DNA of 19,810 nucleotides from Rodentolepis nana (GCA_900617975.1 UZAE01000672.1:1-19810), one strand, 5' to 3'; shown: positions 10,101 to 19,263, numbered from the stretch's first letter. Notes: generated by a model not told the origin, from the sequence alone. Numbers and translations are program-made.

Positions 10101-11379
10101 GCTGAGCGGCTCGTAATTAATCACCGAGAAATCCTATTTCCCTTTAATTTTGTGTTTGTAAATTTGATATGCCTAATGCAGTCAATTTCTAAATGTTACC
10201 GTTCCTCTTAGCATCTAATCTCTTACTACCTATGACCGTGTCAAGGCGAAAGTACTTGTTTACCAATCTCCTATTTCCTTAATTTTATAAGTTTACCATT
10301 TCAATCTGATGTAAATATGAAGGCACCCTTTATTTTCTTGTGGGCAATAGAAAAATAGGACTACAGGAATGCTGAATCATCACTTTTAGGATTCAGATCA
10401 TTAAATCACTTTCATTTGTTTAGAAATGCCTTTTCTTAATCTAAGGATGTGAATTCGTCTTAAACATGCCACACAATCGCCTTTCTAGAGCAGTTTTGCG
10501 CACTTTATCTCAATAAATATCTAGCGCTTTAGTTGTTCAACGCTCGTTAGAAATGTCGTGTAAATAAATCAATTTTAAAACAATTACATTCTTGATAAGG
10601 GAAATGTGAATTGGGCCATATGGGTCTATCTCCAAGACCAATTCATCGGATATTAAATGCAAATTCAATTACACGACTGCCAATTTACGGGTCACAGAAT
10701 CGATACTCGATGACACACATTCGGTAACATGGGTTGGTAATCTCAATTGTCAATGGGAGAATACGAGTTTTCCAAGAGAGCTGTTCAAGAAAACCCCTCC
10801 TCTATCCAAAATCAAGTCCAGTTGGCCCTTGCCTCAGTTGACTTACTGATTTTGAGTCTAATTTGCAAATTCATTTCTTGTATTTTTAATTATAACTTAG
10901 GATTTCACTAAGTAGCTCAGAATCAGTCCTCTTTCTGCACAATTGCCAGAGTTAAGGTGATTTTAATAAAATAGAGTAGATTTTCTCTCTCTATATATAA
11001 GCATTTCTCACCCCTGTTTCCCTGGTATTAAATCAAGATGTGGTGAATAAATTACCGGTCGAGGCATTGCACAATACCCTGCCACTCGATGTGTTTTCAT
11101 TGCACTGTTCTCTTGCCTGCTGACTCATCTTTCTCTTAAGCCACATTTGAGGCCTTTGATCTGGCTGACGATAATTTGGCCCGAAAATATGTGCCACCTA
11201 GCCAGATGTTCCTCCCTTTGACCTCTCTACAAATATATAAATATAAACGTACCCTTTGTGCCTATGTGGTCACTGCACACGCACCTTTCATTTCAGAATT
11301 CACGGATTTGGTAATCATCGGCCCATAAGTAATCGTACTAGTGAGGACAGTTGTGTTGAAAAATGCTTTGCTACAGCCC

Positions 11380-11437
11380 CTTTCGGTGGCGTAGTGGTCG
11401 GCGTGTAATGTCAGCCAAATAAAGTGGGTCGCCACTC
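11380..11437 (+). repeat. tRNA-like / tRNA-derived SINE relic
   Basis: TGGCGTAGTGG at 11387-11397 fits the Pol III A-box consensus TRGCNNAGTGG perfectly and is followed by TCGGCG, as in many tRNAs. About 30 bases on, GGGTCGCCACTC (11426-11437) is a degenerate match to the B box GGTTCGANTCC. I could not close acceptor and T-arm stems, so it is not an intact tRNA gene. It is more likely a decayed tRNA-derived SINE head or tRNA pseudogene. No flanking duplication was found. Confidence 0.35.
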
Positions 11438-12561
11438 GTACGTGCTAAATCTGCTCACTAAGAGGGGTAGTCTGATTCGATTTTCTTAGATGAGAGGCTC
11501 CATGATGCCTTCCTTCTTCTCTATTCTGACGGCAATAGCTAATTTTAATTAATACGATTTCTTGGTGGGAAGTCAATTTCTTTGAGTGAATTTTGTGTAT
11601 CACGTGCTATGAACACTTCATTTTGAAATGACTGCGCATTTCTTGAAAATAAAACGCTATTTTTCTTCCCATATTTCATTTGTCTCCTTCAGTGGGTGGC
11701 CTTGTATAGGCAAGGTTATTTATATTTGTTTATGTTAATTGGCCAAATGTAGAAGGTGCTGGCGCCACAACGCAAGCTTTAGAACTTGCATTGCATTTTT
11801 TTTTGGGCATTTAACATTTTTTAGGGGATCGATTAAATTTTGTGCCTTAAAGATATCCATGAAACCAAGCCTCCTAATTTTTAATAAATCGGTGTGAACT
11901 TTAACTTTCCATTCAATAATCTTCAAAATCTGATTACCAATGTCACTCTCGCGTTCAATTGTTTCAAGCAGAAGGGAATTTATATGCAAGGTCATTAGTA
12001 GCAACTTATTAATCTTACTTCGCTATCCAACTTATATCCTCGATATGATCTTGAATCCATCCTTCTTTATCTCATCTACTCTTGAACCATCGAGTAAATC
12101 CAGGTACATTTTTCCCTAAATCCACAAAATTTGTAGCTTGTGAATTCTTATCACTGTTGACACCGGCCAAGATTAATTATCTTACTATCCTCTATTGTGG
12201 TCGATGCTGCTTTTGTCTGAAAGTGCTTTGGAGTATAATTTTGATATAGCACGGAAACAGTAAGTACTCGTGCCATTTGCTTGAGGAAGGAGGTCAGGCA
12301 CTTCGCTTAGATACTACTGAGAGGAAATATTGAGAAGCCACTCCCAAAAGAGGAAGGAAGTGGTGATGTGCTCATTAGGGCTTGTCATGTCACGGCACGA
12401 GGATCGACTACTAATTGGTAATTGCTTAAGATATAGAATTTCTTAATATCCCACAGTGATGACAGTTAATTGGCATCCTTATTTTCTTGCTAGGCCCTGA
12501 CTGAGTTTTCCTTAAGGCAAGGTAAAAATTGGGGTTTTTCATTCCGGCAACGCCATTAAAC

Positions 12562-12768
12562 TCAGGGAGCACTAATGTTCACTAGAATATGGGTAACGGA
12601 AATGGGATCGATATAGTGCAAATAGCGAAGTTTTGACACCCAACACAGGGTAAAGCTTTGTGTTAATTGACCAGAGTTATTGTCGATTGCGTCATTGTCT
12701 AATGTCTCGATGATCAGCTCCTCTGTTTTCACATTCAAGATGACCGCAGTCGACAACTTCGGATGCAT
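12562..12768 (-). CDS. Minus-strand 68-codon ORF, unassigned
   Basis: An ATG-to-stop frame beginning MHPKLSTAVILNVKTEELII and ending VTHILVNISAP, opposite to the host gene and inside its long intron. Its composition is more balanced than nearby chance frames, with mixed charged and aliphatic residues. An in-frame TAA lies 9 bases before the ATG, so the frame is self-contained. It has no recognised domain, no clear promoter and no polyadenylation signal. It could be a retroelement fragment, a small intronic gene or chance. Confidence 0.2.
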   Translation of the reverse strand: MHPKLSTAVILNVKTEELIIETLDNDAIDNNSGQLTQSFTLCWVSKLRYLHYIDPISVTHILVNISAP

Positions 12769-12940
12769 CGTCTTCGTTTAATGGTCATGAAGTCATCACA
12801 ATGCTTAGAGTTACTTGGTATCAAGGTAGCAAAGCTCATTGATATTACTCGCAAATAGAGTCCATGACATTGTGGTAAATAAATGAAAATTTCATGCATT
12901 TGTGAATCTGGACAGAAAAGTGAAAGTTCTTTTTACTAAG

Positions 12941-13080
12941 CGTAGGCAATTTGAACCCACTCATCAACATTTCACACCTTTTCACGCACCCGGTCCTCAC
13001 AAATACAGCTGACTTCCAATCATCACCTGTCGTAACTGTCATTGGTTCCCTTGAATTTCCGCCTATTGTGTCGTTCACAC
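12941..13080 (+). CDS. Unknown protein, exon 4
   Basis: Enters in phase 2 after TTCTTTTTACTAAG, completing an Asp codon from exon 3, and leaves in phase 1 at TTCACAC|GTAAGC, a good donor. It encodes residues 99-145 plus one base: DVGNLNPLINISHLFTHPVL then TNTADFQSSPVVTVIGSLEF then PPIVSFT. Mixed hydrophobic and polar, with a Val/Ile-rich stretch (PVVTVIG) that could be a beta-strand. A second acceptor five bases downstream (exon start 12946) also fits if the upstream donor of exon 3 is used. A minus-strand frame overlaps but lacks matching splice sites. Confidence 0.5.
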
Positions 13081-13126
13081 GTAAGCTTATTTAAATTTTT
13101 AACTCGGCACATCTCCTTCCATTTAG
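13081..13126 (+). other. Intron 4, very short (46 nt)
   Basis: Bounded by GTAAGC and CCTTCCATTTAG. The frame also reads through the intron without a stop, so retention would keep the ORF open and insert a hydrophobic stretch. At 46 nt it is near the lower limit for spliceable introns, although both splice sites are good. Confidence 0.5.
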
Positions 13127-13401
13127 ATGAAAAACCGGAGCTAGCTCTTCAACGCACTGAGACCTCCAACACTGCCCTCAGCAACGCCGTTTCTCAACCC
13201 TCGGTTTACTTTTCATCGTCGTCTAAGGCAACCTGGCCGACTGTTGAAAAACTCTTGCGATCCGAATCGATTGCCCATCAAGTGGATGGTACTATTCCTC
13301 CTCACTTAGATCCGGAATTCGTTAAACGTCGAGCCACCACACTGGCCATTGATATGTCTTCAGAGCGCCAGAGCAAAGCGGCCAATAGAAGACGCTTATT
13401 C
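13127..13401 (+). CDS. Unknown protein, exon 5 (best-supported exon)
   Basis: The strongest coding segment here: 91 full codons open, clearly higher GC than its flanks, a pyrimidine-rich acceptor and a consensus donor (CTTATTC|GTAAGTTG). It supplies residues 146-237. Visible features are an acidic/polar start (HEKPELALQRTE), a Ser run SSSS at 175-178, and WPTVEKLLRSESIA around 182-195, likely a short amphipathic helix. PPHLDPEFVKRRATT follows at 203-217, then SSERQSKAANRRRLF at 223-237. KRRAT at 212-216 fits the basophilic kinase (PKA-type) pattern RRxS/T; function inferred only. No membrane segment, no cysteine or zinc motif. Family not recognised. Confidence 0.7.
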
Positions 13402-13646
13402 GTAAGTTGATTTCTTTTAGTAATTGAATCTAGAATTAACTTATTTCATAATACATATTTTTGTGTATTAACCTATTTGAATTTAGTTTAGTCGCGATGC
13501 TATTTCTACGCTCAAAAGAAAGTGGAGTTTTAGTTTATTTTTTGCTCGAAGGTGTCTACATTATGTGCCTTCTACTTGTCTCAAAATGGGGTCAACGGTT
13601 CACTCTAATGCCACTGGGACTCCATTAACTTAACTTTCTTTAACAG
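13402..13646 (+). other. Intron 5 (245 nt) with a possible alternative exon
   Basis: Runs from GTAAGTTG to CTTTCTTTAACAG, both strong. Inside, an acceptor-like TTGAATTTAG at about 13486 opens a phase-0 frame starting FSRDAISTLKRKWSF. No good donor follows it, so I treat this as intronic. Confidence 0.5.
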
Positions 13647-13694
13647 AACAAACGTCTGGAAAATTCATTTGCCAGACTTGGTATCACGCGCTAA
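13647..13694 (+). CDS. Unknown protein, exon 6 (terminal)
   Basis: Enters in phase 0 after a strong acceptor and adds NKRLENSFARLGITR before a TAA at 13692-13694, completing 252 residues. Joined to exon 5, the C-terminus is a continuous basic, Arg/Lys/Asn-rich tail, probably helical. A donor-like G|GTATCAC at 13680 could let the transcript skip this stop and continue in phase 1, so a longer isoform cannot be excluded. An AATAAA at 13858 supports termination here. Confidence 0.4.
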   Translation, partial: NKRLENSFARLGITR

Positions 13695-13857
13695 AGGCTG
13701 AGTTTAAGAAGATTGGAAGGGTTCAAAAGTCGATCTGGAAAGAAAGCCTCGTATATTTCATAGGTTATTATGGATGAAATATTATGGGCGTGCGTGTGAT
13801 AAGATTGACAAAATTTAGATTAGTAAATCGAGCGATTATGAGTGCTCACAATAGAAT

Positions 13858-13863
13858 AATAAA
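13858..13863 (+). terminator. AATAAA polyadenylation signal candidate
   Basis: An AATAAA hexamer 164 bases after the predicted stop, a reasonable length for a 3' untranslated region. Another AATAAA lies at about 13934. Neither is followed by an obvious strong GT-rich element, so use is inferred. Confidence 0.35.
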
Positions 13864-15406
13864 ATTACTGACTACTTAACGTAAACCAAACTTAAGTGGA
13901 GCCGTACACGGAGAATGAGTTTATTCGGTAGGAATAAATATACACCTCTATGTATATAGTATAGATTTTGAGCTTATAGATTGGTCGATAACTACGAGTT
14001 GTTTCGACAGGATTGTCTCTTCGAATAGTCAAAGGCAGCTTAGTTGGGAGGTCCTTGCCTTGCGGAGCTCTTCCACTTTAACTTACTTGAACCGCTTTCT
14101 CCAAATCCGAACTTTTTGTTTTACATTGGTCTATTATTTCCTGATCATTATCTTTCTTCTACATAATTGTATCGGCATTTGCAATAGTTGGCTATGACTT
14201 TGTTATTACTTGAGTAATGCAATGTATGCTGTCTCCAAATTCGCATGTGAACTTTTTACTGCGTAGACGTTTTGCGTAGACAAGACCGTAATCTCACACA
14301 ATTTTGGTATTTTGTGAGTTAATAGACTTGGATATGCTAACTACTTACAGATTAGATTTCTGCCCTTAAATTATATTTGATCCAAACACTCCTGTTCCAC
14401 ATACTTTGTCGAACTTCTGATTTATGTGCTCTTTGATGAAGCGCTTCAATCACATTTTCCCTGTTAAATTGCTATTCGTTGGGGATATTTGGTGGGTGGT
14501 GTACAATAAACCCAGTTACTTAGTGGGCTTATGGAATATGATCACTAGATTATCACTTTACCAGTGGAGATTGAAGACATGCCTGGTCACTTCCAAGCTT
14601 GAGATAATTGCGTAGAGTCCAATTGATTTTTTTTAATTTTGGGAAGCTAGAGTGCCGCATCATGGTCTACTTGGCAGTTAGGTTGTAGTAGATCCGAGAG
14701 GTTGGAAAACGCAACTCCAAACATTGAGCTTTGGTAAATTTTCATCACTGCGAATCTGGTCATCAACAGGCTGATTGCTACTCTTTCCTACACAAAATCG
14801 GCATAACTGCACTTACTGTGCTTATATTCTGGTGATTTCTACTTCGCCATTTTAGATTCATTTTGAAGATTTCCACCAGAACAGAAGATAAATGATTTCG
14901 AAATATGTAGGCAGCCACTCAAATCGTCTTTGTCTTCCAAGTTAAGGACAAGATTATTTGATCGGTTGATACAGGGGTCAGGGATAAACACGCACCAAAT
15001 GCAACGCCCTTTAAGGTTACGCATGTAGGAAGAAAGACTATCGACAAAAGCAAATTCCATGATTTGAATGTTTTGAATCAAACGAAAGATTGGAATTGAA
15101 CTATCGATGTATTTAAGCTAGCAATTCCCTCATATTCGGGCACATCGTCAAGGAAGGAGGAGAGTAAACACAATTGGAGATTATCTCCGTGAAACCTCAA
15201 CTTTTCTAGGAGGTAATCGGATTGAAGAGTGCTAGATGTCGGTTTTCAAGTGAGAGAATTCACAGTCTCTTACGTTTAAAAACCCTATTCAGAAGTTTTG
15301 GCGCCGTTTCAAATTCATTGCATTGTAAGTCAGTGTTGAATAAACGACAGCATACTTCAAGATACCTTATTTATTTACCTTTGAACTAAAGTGTATTATC
15401 ACTGAG

Positions 15407-15541
15407 GTACTAAATGGTTCAGAGAATACTTCAGGTTTGAGCTATTTATTGCAATCGACCTTCAAGATATCCCTCAATCGCGAACATCAAATGCAAACTT
15501 CAATTTCTGGCTAAAAGATTATATTCTGTCTATTTTTTGCG
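15407..15541 (+). CDS. Possible exon ending at a GTAAGTAAG donor
   Basis: An open frame ends exactly at TGCG|GTAAGTAAG, one of the best donor sequences in the window. It reads TKWFREYFRFELFIAIDLQD, then IPQSRTSNANFNFWLKDYIL, then SIFC, entering and leaving in phase 1. The acceptor (ATCACTGAG) is weak; CTTCAG at about 15433 is an alternative. The peptide is rich in aromatic residues. It could join exon 6 through its alternative donor (phase 1), but nothing requires it. Family unknown. Confidence 0.2.
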
Positions 15542-16036
15542 GTAAGTAAGAGCATTTTCTTCAAGCGTTGGGGCTAATTTCGTCTAGGAAGAATCTAAAG
15601 GGCACTTTTAATTCCCCTACGCGTATTAATTATGAATCATGCACTCCCATCTCTATGACTCAACTACAATATTTATTGCCATGCCTCCAATGGCCAGAAA
15701 ATACCTTCTCTAATTTGCCCACTAGGAACGTCTGCCTTTTTGTGTGTCTGGATACTTAGGCACTGCTTAATCCCAATCCATTTATTTGATCAACTTTAAC
15801 GCACTGGTCGATAGTGGTTTTGCAAGGGAAATGGGAGCGTTTCGATCTTGAAACTAGTACTTCTGCATAACTACAGTGGAGGTTAGGTCTCCTGTGTTCT
15901 TGAAAAGCTTATTTCTTGGAATCTCTTGGAAGTTTTTGATTAAAGTTGCACTTTCCAAGCATTTTAAAAAATGTTACAGTAGCTGGTTGTTTAAGGAAGC
16001 AAAGTGTTTCATTCCTTTCCGTCTTCTTAATCTTAG

Positions 16037-16119
16037 GAGTGGGGAAGAAAGCGCGCACTTGGAAAGGACTATGTAGCGGCTCCGCTTCCAATTTTACTAG
16101 TTCCACTTCAATCCATTTT
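16037..16119 (+). CDS. Possible exon linking to 18906-19062
   Basis: Follows a very strong acceptor (TTCCGTCTTCTTAATCTTAG) and ends at CATTTT|GTGAGG. Read in phase 0 it encodes EWGRKRALGKDYVAAPLPIL then LVPLQSI and leaves in phase 2, which matches both the phase-0 end of exon 5 and the phase-2 start of the 18906 exon. Read in phase 1 it encodes VGKKARTWKGLCSGSASNFT then SSTSIHF and leaves in phase 0. Both frames are open, so frame is undecided. Product unknown. Confidence 0.25.
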
Positions 16120-16460
16120 GTGAGGCTGTTTTTCTTTTGCAACATTATTTACTTTACTCCAGCTTTCTTTACCGATGGCTATTAACACAGACCGTTGGAC
16201 CGAAATTTTTGTTTACGAATGAACTCTTTGCTTTGTTTCCCATTCTGTCCACAATGGAGATTACATCTCTACTGCGTTCCCCAATTTGGCATGACATTTG
16301 CCAATTGGACATTTTAATCGCTTATCTCCTTTATCCTCTTTTCTCCAAATTAAGTTAAAATTTTCCCATATTTTATCTTTGCCAATGGAAATTCACATTT
16401 GTTGTTTTCGTGCAGTGATCATTCAATTCGCCTTAAAACACGTAAAAGGTTCTACCAACC

Positions 16461-16497
16461 GTGATGATGATTATGATGATGATGGTGGTGGTGGTTG
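16461..16497 (+). repeat. GAT/GGT trinucleotide simple repeat
   Basis: An imperfect run of GAT units changes into GGT units. In one frame it would encode an Asp run then a Gly run, but there is no strong coding context. It is best read as a microsatellite. Confidence 0.75.
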
Positions 16498-16686
16498 TGC
16501 CAGTGGTCGAAAAATCGCTTTAATCTGAGCGGTCGTGAATGTACACTCTCCTCTACTGCATTATGAGTAAGAAGTAGTTCACGGTTAAAATTTTTAGACA
16601 AAGTAAGTGGCCAGCACTAGCATTCGAGCTTGAAAATCCACTTGAGCAAGAGGCTTCCAAAGCCGACCTAAAATATCTCACTCGAT

Positions 16687-16700
16687 GGGAGTATAATTAT
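16687..16700. repeat. Target-site duplication of copy 3, left
   Basis: GGGAGTATAATTAT, identical over 14 bases to 17027-17040. The AT-rich right half is typical of LINE endonuclease target sites (established pattern). Confidence 0.95.
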
Positions 16701-17026
16701 TTATTTATTTATTTCAAATGGCAGGCGTTATGATAGGTATCATTAACCCTTTAGTTGACTTCAGGCTTCACAGAAAGGAAGATAAACAGTAAAGTGGCAA
16801 AACGTCGAGAGGGGGACAGAATAATGATTCACAGACGTAAAAGAGACAGACAGACACAAAGGTAGAAAAAGGTGAGGTGAGTACTGTGAAATTATTCGAA
16901 TATGAAATGCAGTGGGGTCTTGGTAGTTTGAAGTGAGAAGTCAACTGCCGATTAATAGGCTTTTTTGCCGTATGAGTATACGTTGCCCAGGGTGCACCAC
17001 GTGGAGGTAAGTCTATCGCACACCCC
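16701..17026 (-). mobile_element. SINE-like element, copy 3 (full length, young)
   Basis: A 326 bp element with a perfect 14 bp target-site duplication. On the minus strand it starts GGGGTGTGCGATAGACTTAC and ends in CCATTTG plus a tail of (AAAT) units (16701-16715). The head holds the overlapping palindromes CCACGTGG and GGTGCACC. In the plus orientation CCACGTGGAG is followed directly by GTAAGTCT at 17007. The centre carries (GTCT)n-like pyrimidine repeats and a short G-tract near 16812. There is no coding capacity beyond a short head frame. The perfect duplication implies a fairly recent insertion. Confidence 0.92.
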
Positions 17027-17040
17027 GGGAGTATAATTAT
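17027..17040. repeat. Target-site duplication of copy 3, right
   Basis: GGGAGTATAATTAT, partner of 16687-16700, abutting the element's CACACCCC end. Confidence 0.95.
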
Positions 17041-18080
17041 AATTACTTAAACTCAGTGAAAGCGGCTCTATTAGGATTGTACACCGTCGTCCAAATCACA
17101 TTTTGACAAGAGTGAGAGGCAAGAAAGAGCATTCCAAGAACGGAAGACAAATATTATTGGTGTTTGTTGTTTTAACGATTGTAGAATATTGTTTTAATTA
17201 GCCCAAATATAATTACGATTTAGATCTGACTAGATTTGAATTCTCAGTATCTGTATTTCGGTTATGACTACCACGAAGGGAAGATCTGTTTTACATAGAT
17301 TTTATCATTTCAGAATTTGCCTTATTAGCTTCGATTAAAACCTCTTAAAAGGGGGCGGTAATTGCAATTTATTTAATTCAATCCATTTCCAAGATTTTGA
17401 AATCTCATTACTAGAAGGTGTATAAATATAACATTATACTTTGTAGAGTATCTTCTCGAAACAATTCAACAGTACTCGTGAAGGTGACAACCTAAGGAGT
17501 AAACAGGAGTGGTACGTTTGGATTTGGTGTTGTATTTTATTATTTTTGACACCTTTCGATCATCTGCGACTTTTTGGCGTGATTTATTTGGTCCAAAAGA
17601 ATAGCGGAAATTTGCCTTTTTTGACCTACTTTTTATAGTTAATAGACACAATGCATGTATCGAAAGTGCACCCGTGGAGGTAGAAATGGTAATAAATTCG
17701 GCTAGTTCGTAAAAAAAGACATGCTTTAAAGCAAGACTGGTGGTGTCATTCTATCGCGTTCTCACACTTGAGATCGCTCACTCTTCGTTTGGAGTACGGA
17801 AAAATTCGGTGGGTTGAATCCGGTTCAAAATGAGCGGCAGACTGTGAGAAGTATTGATTAGGCAATAAATTCTGTCGGCAGTCTCAAACAACTGTTCCCT
17901 CTATTAAAGCTAATCTGAGAGGCCGTCTTAAATGTGCTAGTTGTGGTATTTCTCCTTTATGGTGATTGTGTCATTCAGAGCAGAATATCTCCTTCTCATC
18001 CTCTATACATTTAGATTCCATCATCTACTTCCTCGTCTTTTATTCCTTTTTTTCGAAGACGAAACATCGAGAAAAAGAGA

Positions 18081-18089
18081 GGGGGGGGG
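18081..18089 (+). repeat. G homopolymer (9 nt)
   Basis: Nine consecutive G bases after a purine run. It is low-complexity sequence with no coding context. Confidence 0.85.
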
Positions 18090-18307
18090 AATGAGAATTC
18101 AGGGGGGAGCGGGATTGCCGCCCACTGTCAAATTACTGTGCTGCTTCGAAATTAAATTAAGGGAAACACAAAACAGTGTATTCAAATTTCGAATGGCTAA
18201 TTGACACTTGTCTTGTATTCAGTCTTAAATATCGCGCAAAGTTAAGGGGGCGAGCGCTCTCTGCCTATTCACCCACATCTACAAAACGCGTCGATCGAAC
18301 AGAATTT

Positions 18308-18317
18308 GGGGGGGGGG
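18308..18317 (+). repeat. G homopolymer (10 nt)
   Basis: Ten consecutive G bases after AATTT, in an otherwise AT-rich region. Length at such runs is often uncertain in assemblies. Confidence 0.85.
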
Positions 18318-18905
18318 CATTTTGAAAGTTTCACTTTTCTAATTCTATTCATCCCATATGCTGCATGCACCCCATAGAATTATTTCGCAACTTTTGCTTC
18401 ATAAATTGTTTACCATAGAAAGTATTCTCCTCTTTACAGGCCAACGCTAACTTCGGATATTAGTTGTTGCCTTTTAAATCACAAGTCTTTTGACTAATGC
18501 GCATATTTAACATATACGGAATCACCTAAGTGCACGTTAACACATTCCTCAATTAAGACTCCGTAATCAAATTGTTGATGCTAACAGTTTGTCTGCTATA
18601 TCGATCTCTCACATTAATTAGCTCATTAATGAAGAGCCATAGTCCCAATTGCAGCCAACTGTATTCCCACACAGCAAAGGATATGATAAAAATGTGTTCT
18701 CGTAGTCTCCCCATTTCATTTCAGGTTAAGTATTTTATTACCTCCTTCCTCATAACCTCATAAGGCTCTTCCGCCTACTTCTAAACTGTCATAAAATGAG
18801 GTTATACCCTAAGTGGCCACTCCCCACCCCACCCCCTTCCCTCATCTAACTTTATGCTAATAACCTTACCTTTAAACTTGCATTTTGTTGTTGCCTCTTT
18901 TGCAG

Positions 18906-19062
18906 CCCTTCGGTGGATAATTTCCCCAATGAATCCACCGCGTCTCCTAGGGTTGTGCAGAGTTTGGTGGACTCTCTGGGTCGACACAAATCTGATCTCA
19001 AATTCTCCGTCTCTGCTCTTCATGATAGCATCGTTCATAGGGGAGAAAAGAACTGCTTTCAG
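18906..19062 (+). CDS. Internal coding exon, unknown Ser-rich protein
   Basis: A strong acceptor (TTGTTGCCTCTTTTGCAG) precedes it and a good donor (TTTCAG|GTCAGT) ends it. In phase 2 it encodes PSVDNFPNESTASPRVVQSL, then VDSLGRHKSDLKFSVSALHD, then SIVHRGEKNCFQ, leaving in phase 0. The island is GC-richer than its flanks. A second frame (phase 1) is also open but gives a Trp/Leu-rich peptide that looks less natural. It may be a downstream exon of a longer isoform of the 6232-13694 gene or part of a second gene continuing past the right edge. No domain recognised. Confidence 0.5.
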
Positions 19063-19263
19063 GTCAGTTACCACCTGAGTCATTTAGTTCACTCGTGTTC
19101 TAGGTTTAGGCGTGGCCAATTTCAAGCAAATCAGCAGAGAGTTGGGTGGTGCCAAAACAACGAACAACAATCTCTGGTCACAATATTTATCTTTGAAAAG
19201 AAAATACTCATTCTATTTCGATGGTTGCCTTTTAAGATCCATTCGACCATAATAACTATAGTT

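Larger units (their letters stand above)
7182..12940 (+). other. Intron 3, long (about 5.76 kb)
   Basis: Begins GTAAGTGA and ends TTCTTTTTACTAAG. The interior is AT-rich and shows no strong coding island on the plus strand. It holds a tRNA-like relic (11380-11437) and a minus-strand 68-codon ORF (12562-12768), both listed separately. Several moderate-length frames (8311-8496, 8649-8876, 9601-9804, minus 11735-12004) are hydrophobic or AT-driven and look like chance. A closely spaced acceptor/donor pair near 9644-9652 would define only a 7 nt exon. Confidence 0.4.
13864..16686. other. Mostly non-coding DNA with weak exon candidates
   Basis: Intergenic if the gene ends at 13694, intronic if a longer isoform exists. 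A minus-strand 80-codon frame at 14839-15081 is open and protein-like in parts, but it has no splice or polyadenylation context. Two plus-strand exon-like islands (15407-15541 and 16037-16119) are listed separately. A third acceptor (TTGTTTTCGTGCAG, ending 16415) leads into a frame that runs into a GAT/GGT simple repeat and then a stop. Confidence 0.5.
17041..18905. other. Non-coding DNA with G-tracts
   Basis: No supported gene. A minus-strand 61-codon frame (17466-17651) is Lys/Arg-rich but isolated. A plus-strand segment ending at TTTCAG|GTTAAG (about 18725) resembles an exon end, but its phase does not match the next exon. G-tracts occur at 18081-18089 and 18308-18317. The final 50 bases before 18906 are pyrimidine-rich and end in a strong acceptor. 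Confidence 0.5.

Noticed and set aside
10990..11000. TATATATAAG as a TATA box
   Set aside because: No start codon or exon lies downstream at a suitable distance. It is an extension of a (CT)n/(TA)n simple repeat within the long intron.
13487..13625. Phase-0 frame inside intron 5 starting FSRDAISTLKRKW
   Set aside because: There is no acceptable donor after it, and composition drifts to AT-rich and hydrophobic. The direct exon 5 to exon 6 splice has better sites.
16415..16527. Terminal exon after TTGTTTTCGTGCAG encoding an Asp and Gly run
   Set aside because: The acceptor is good, but most of the frame is a GAT/GGT microsatellite and a second frame is equally open at first. There is no polyadenylation signal close by.
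18802..19083. Minus-strand 93-codon frame and a plus-strand 74-codon frame over the 18906 exon
   Set aside because: Both are shadows of the phase-2 plus-strand exon, which alone fits the splice sites with a natural-looking composition.
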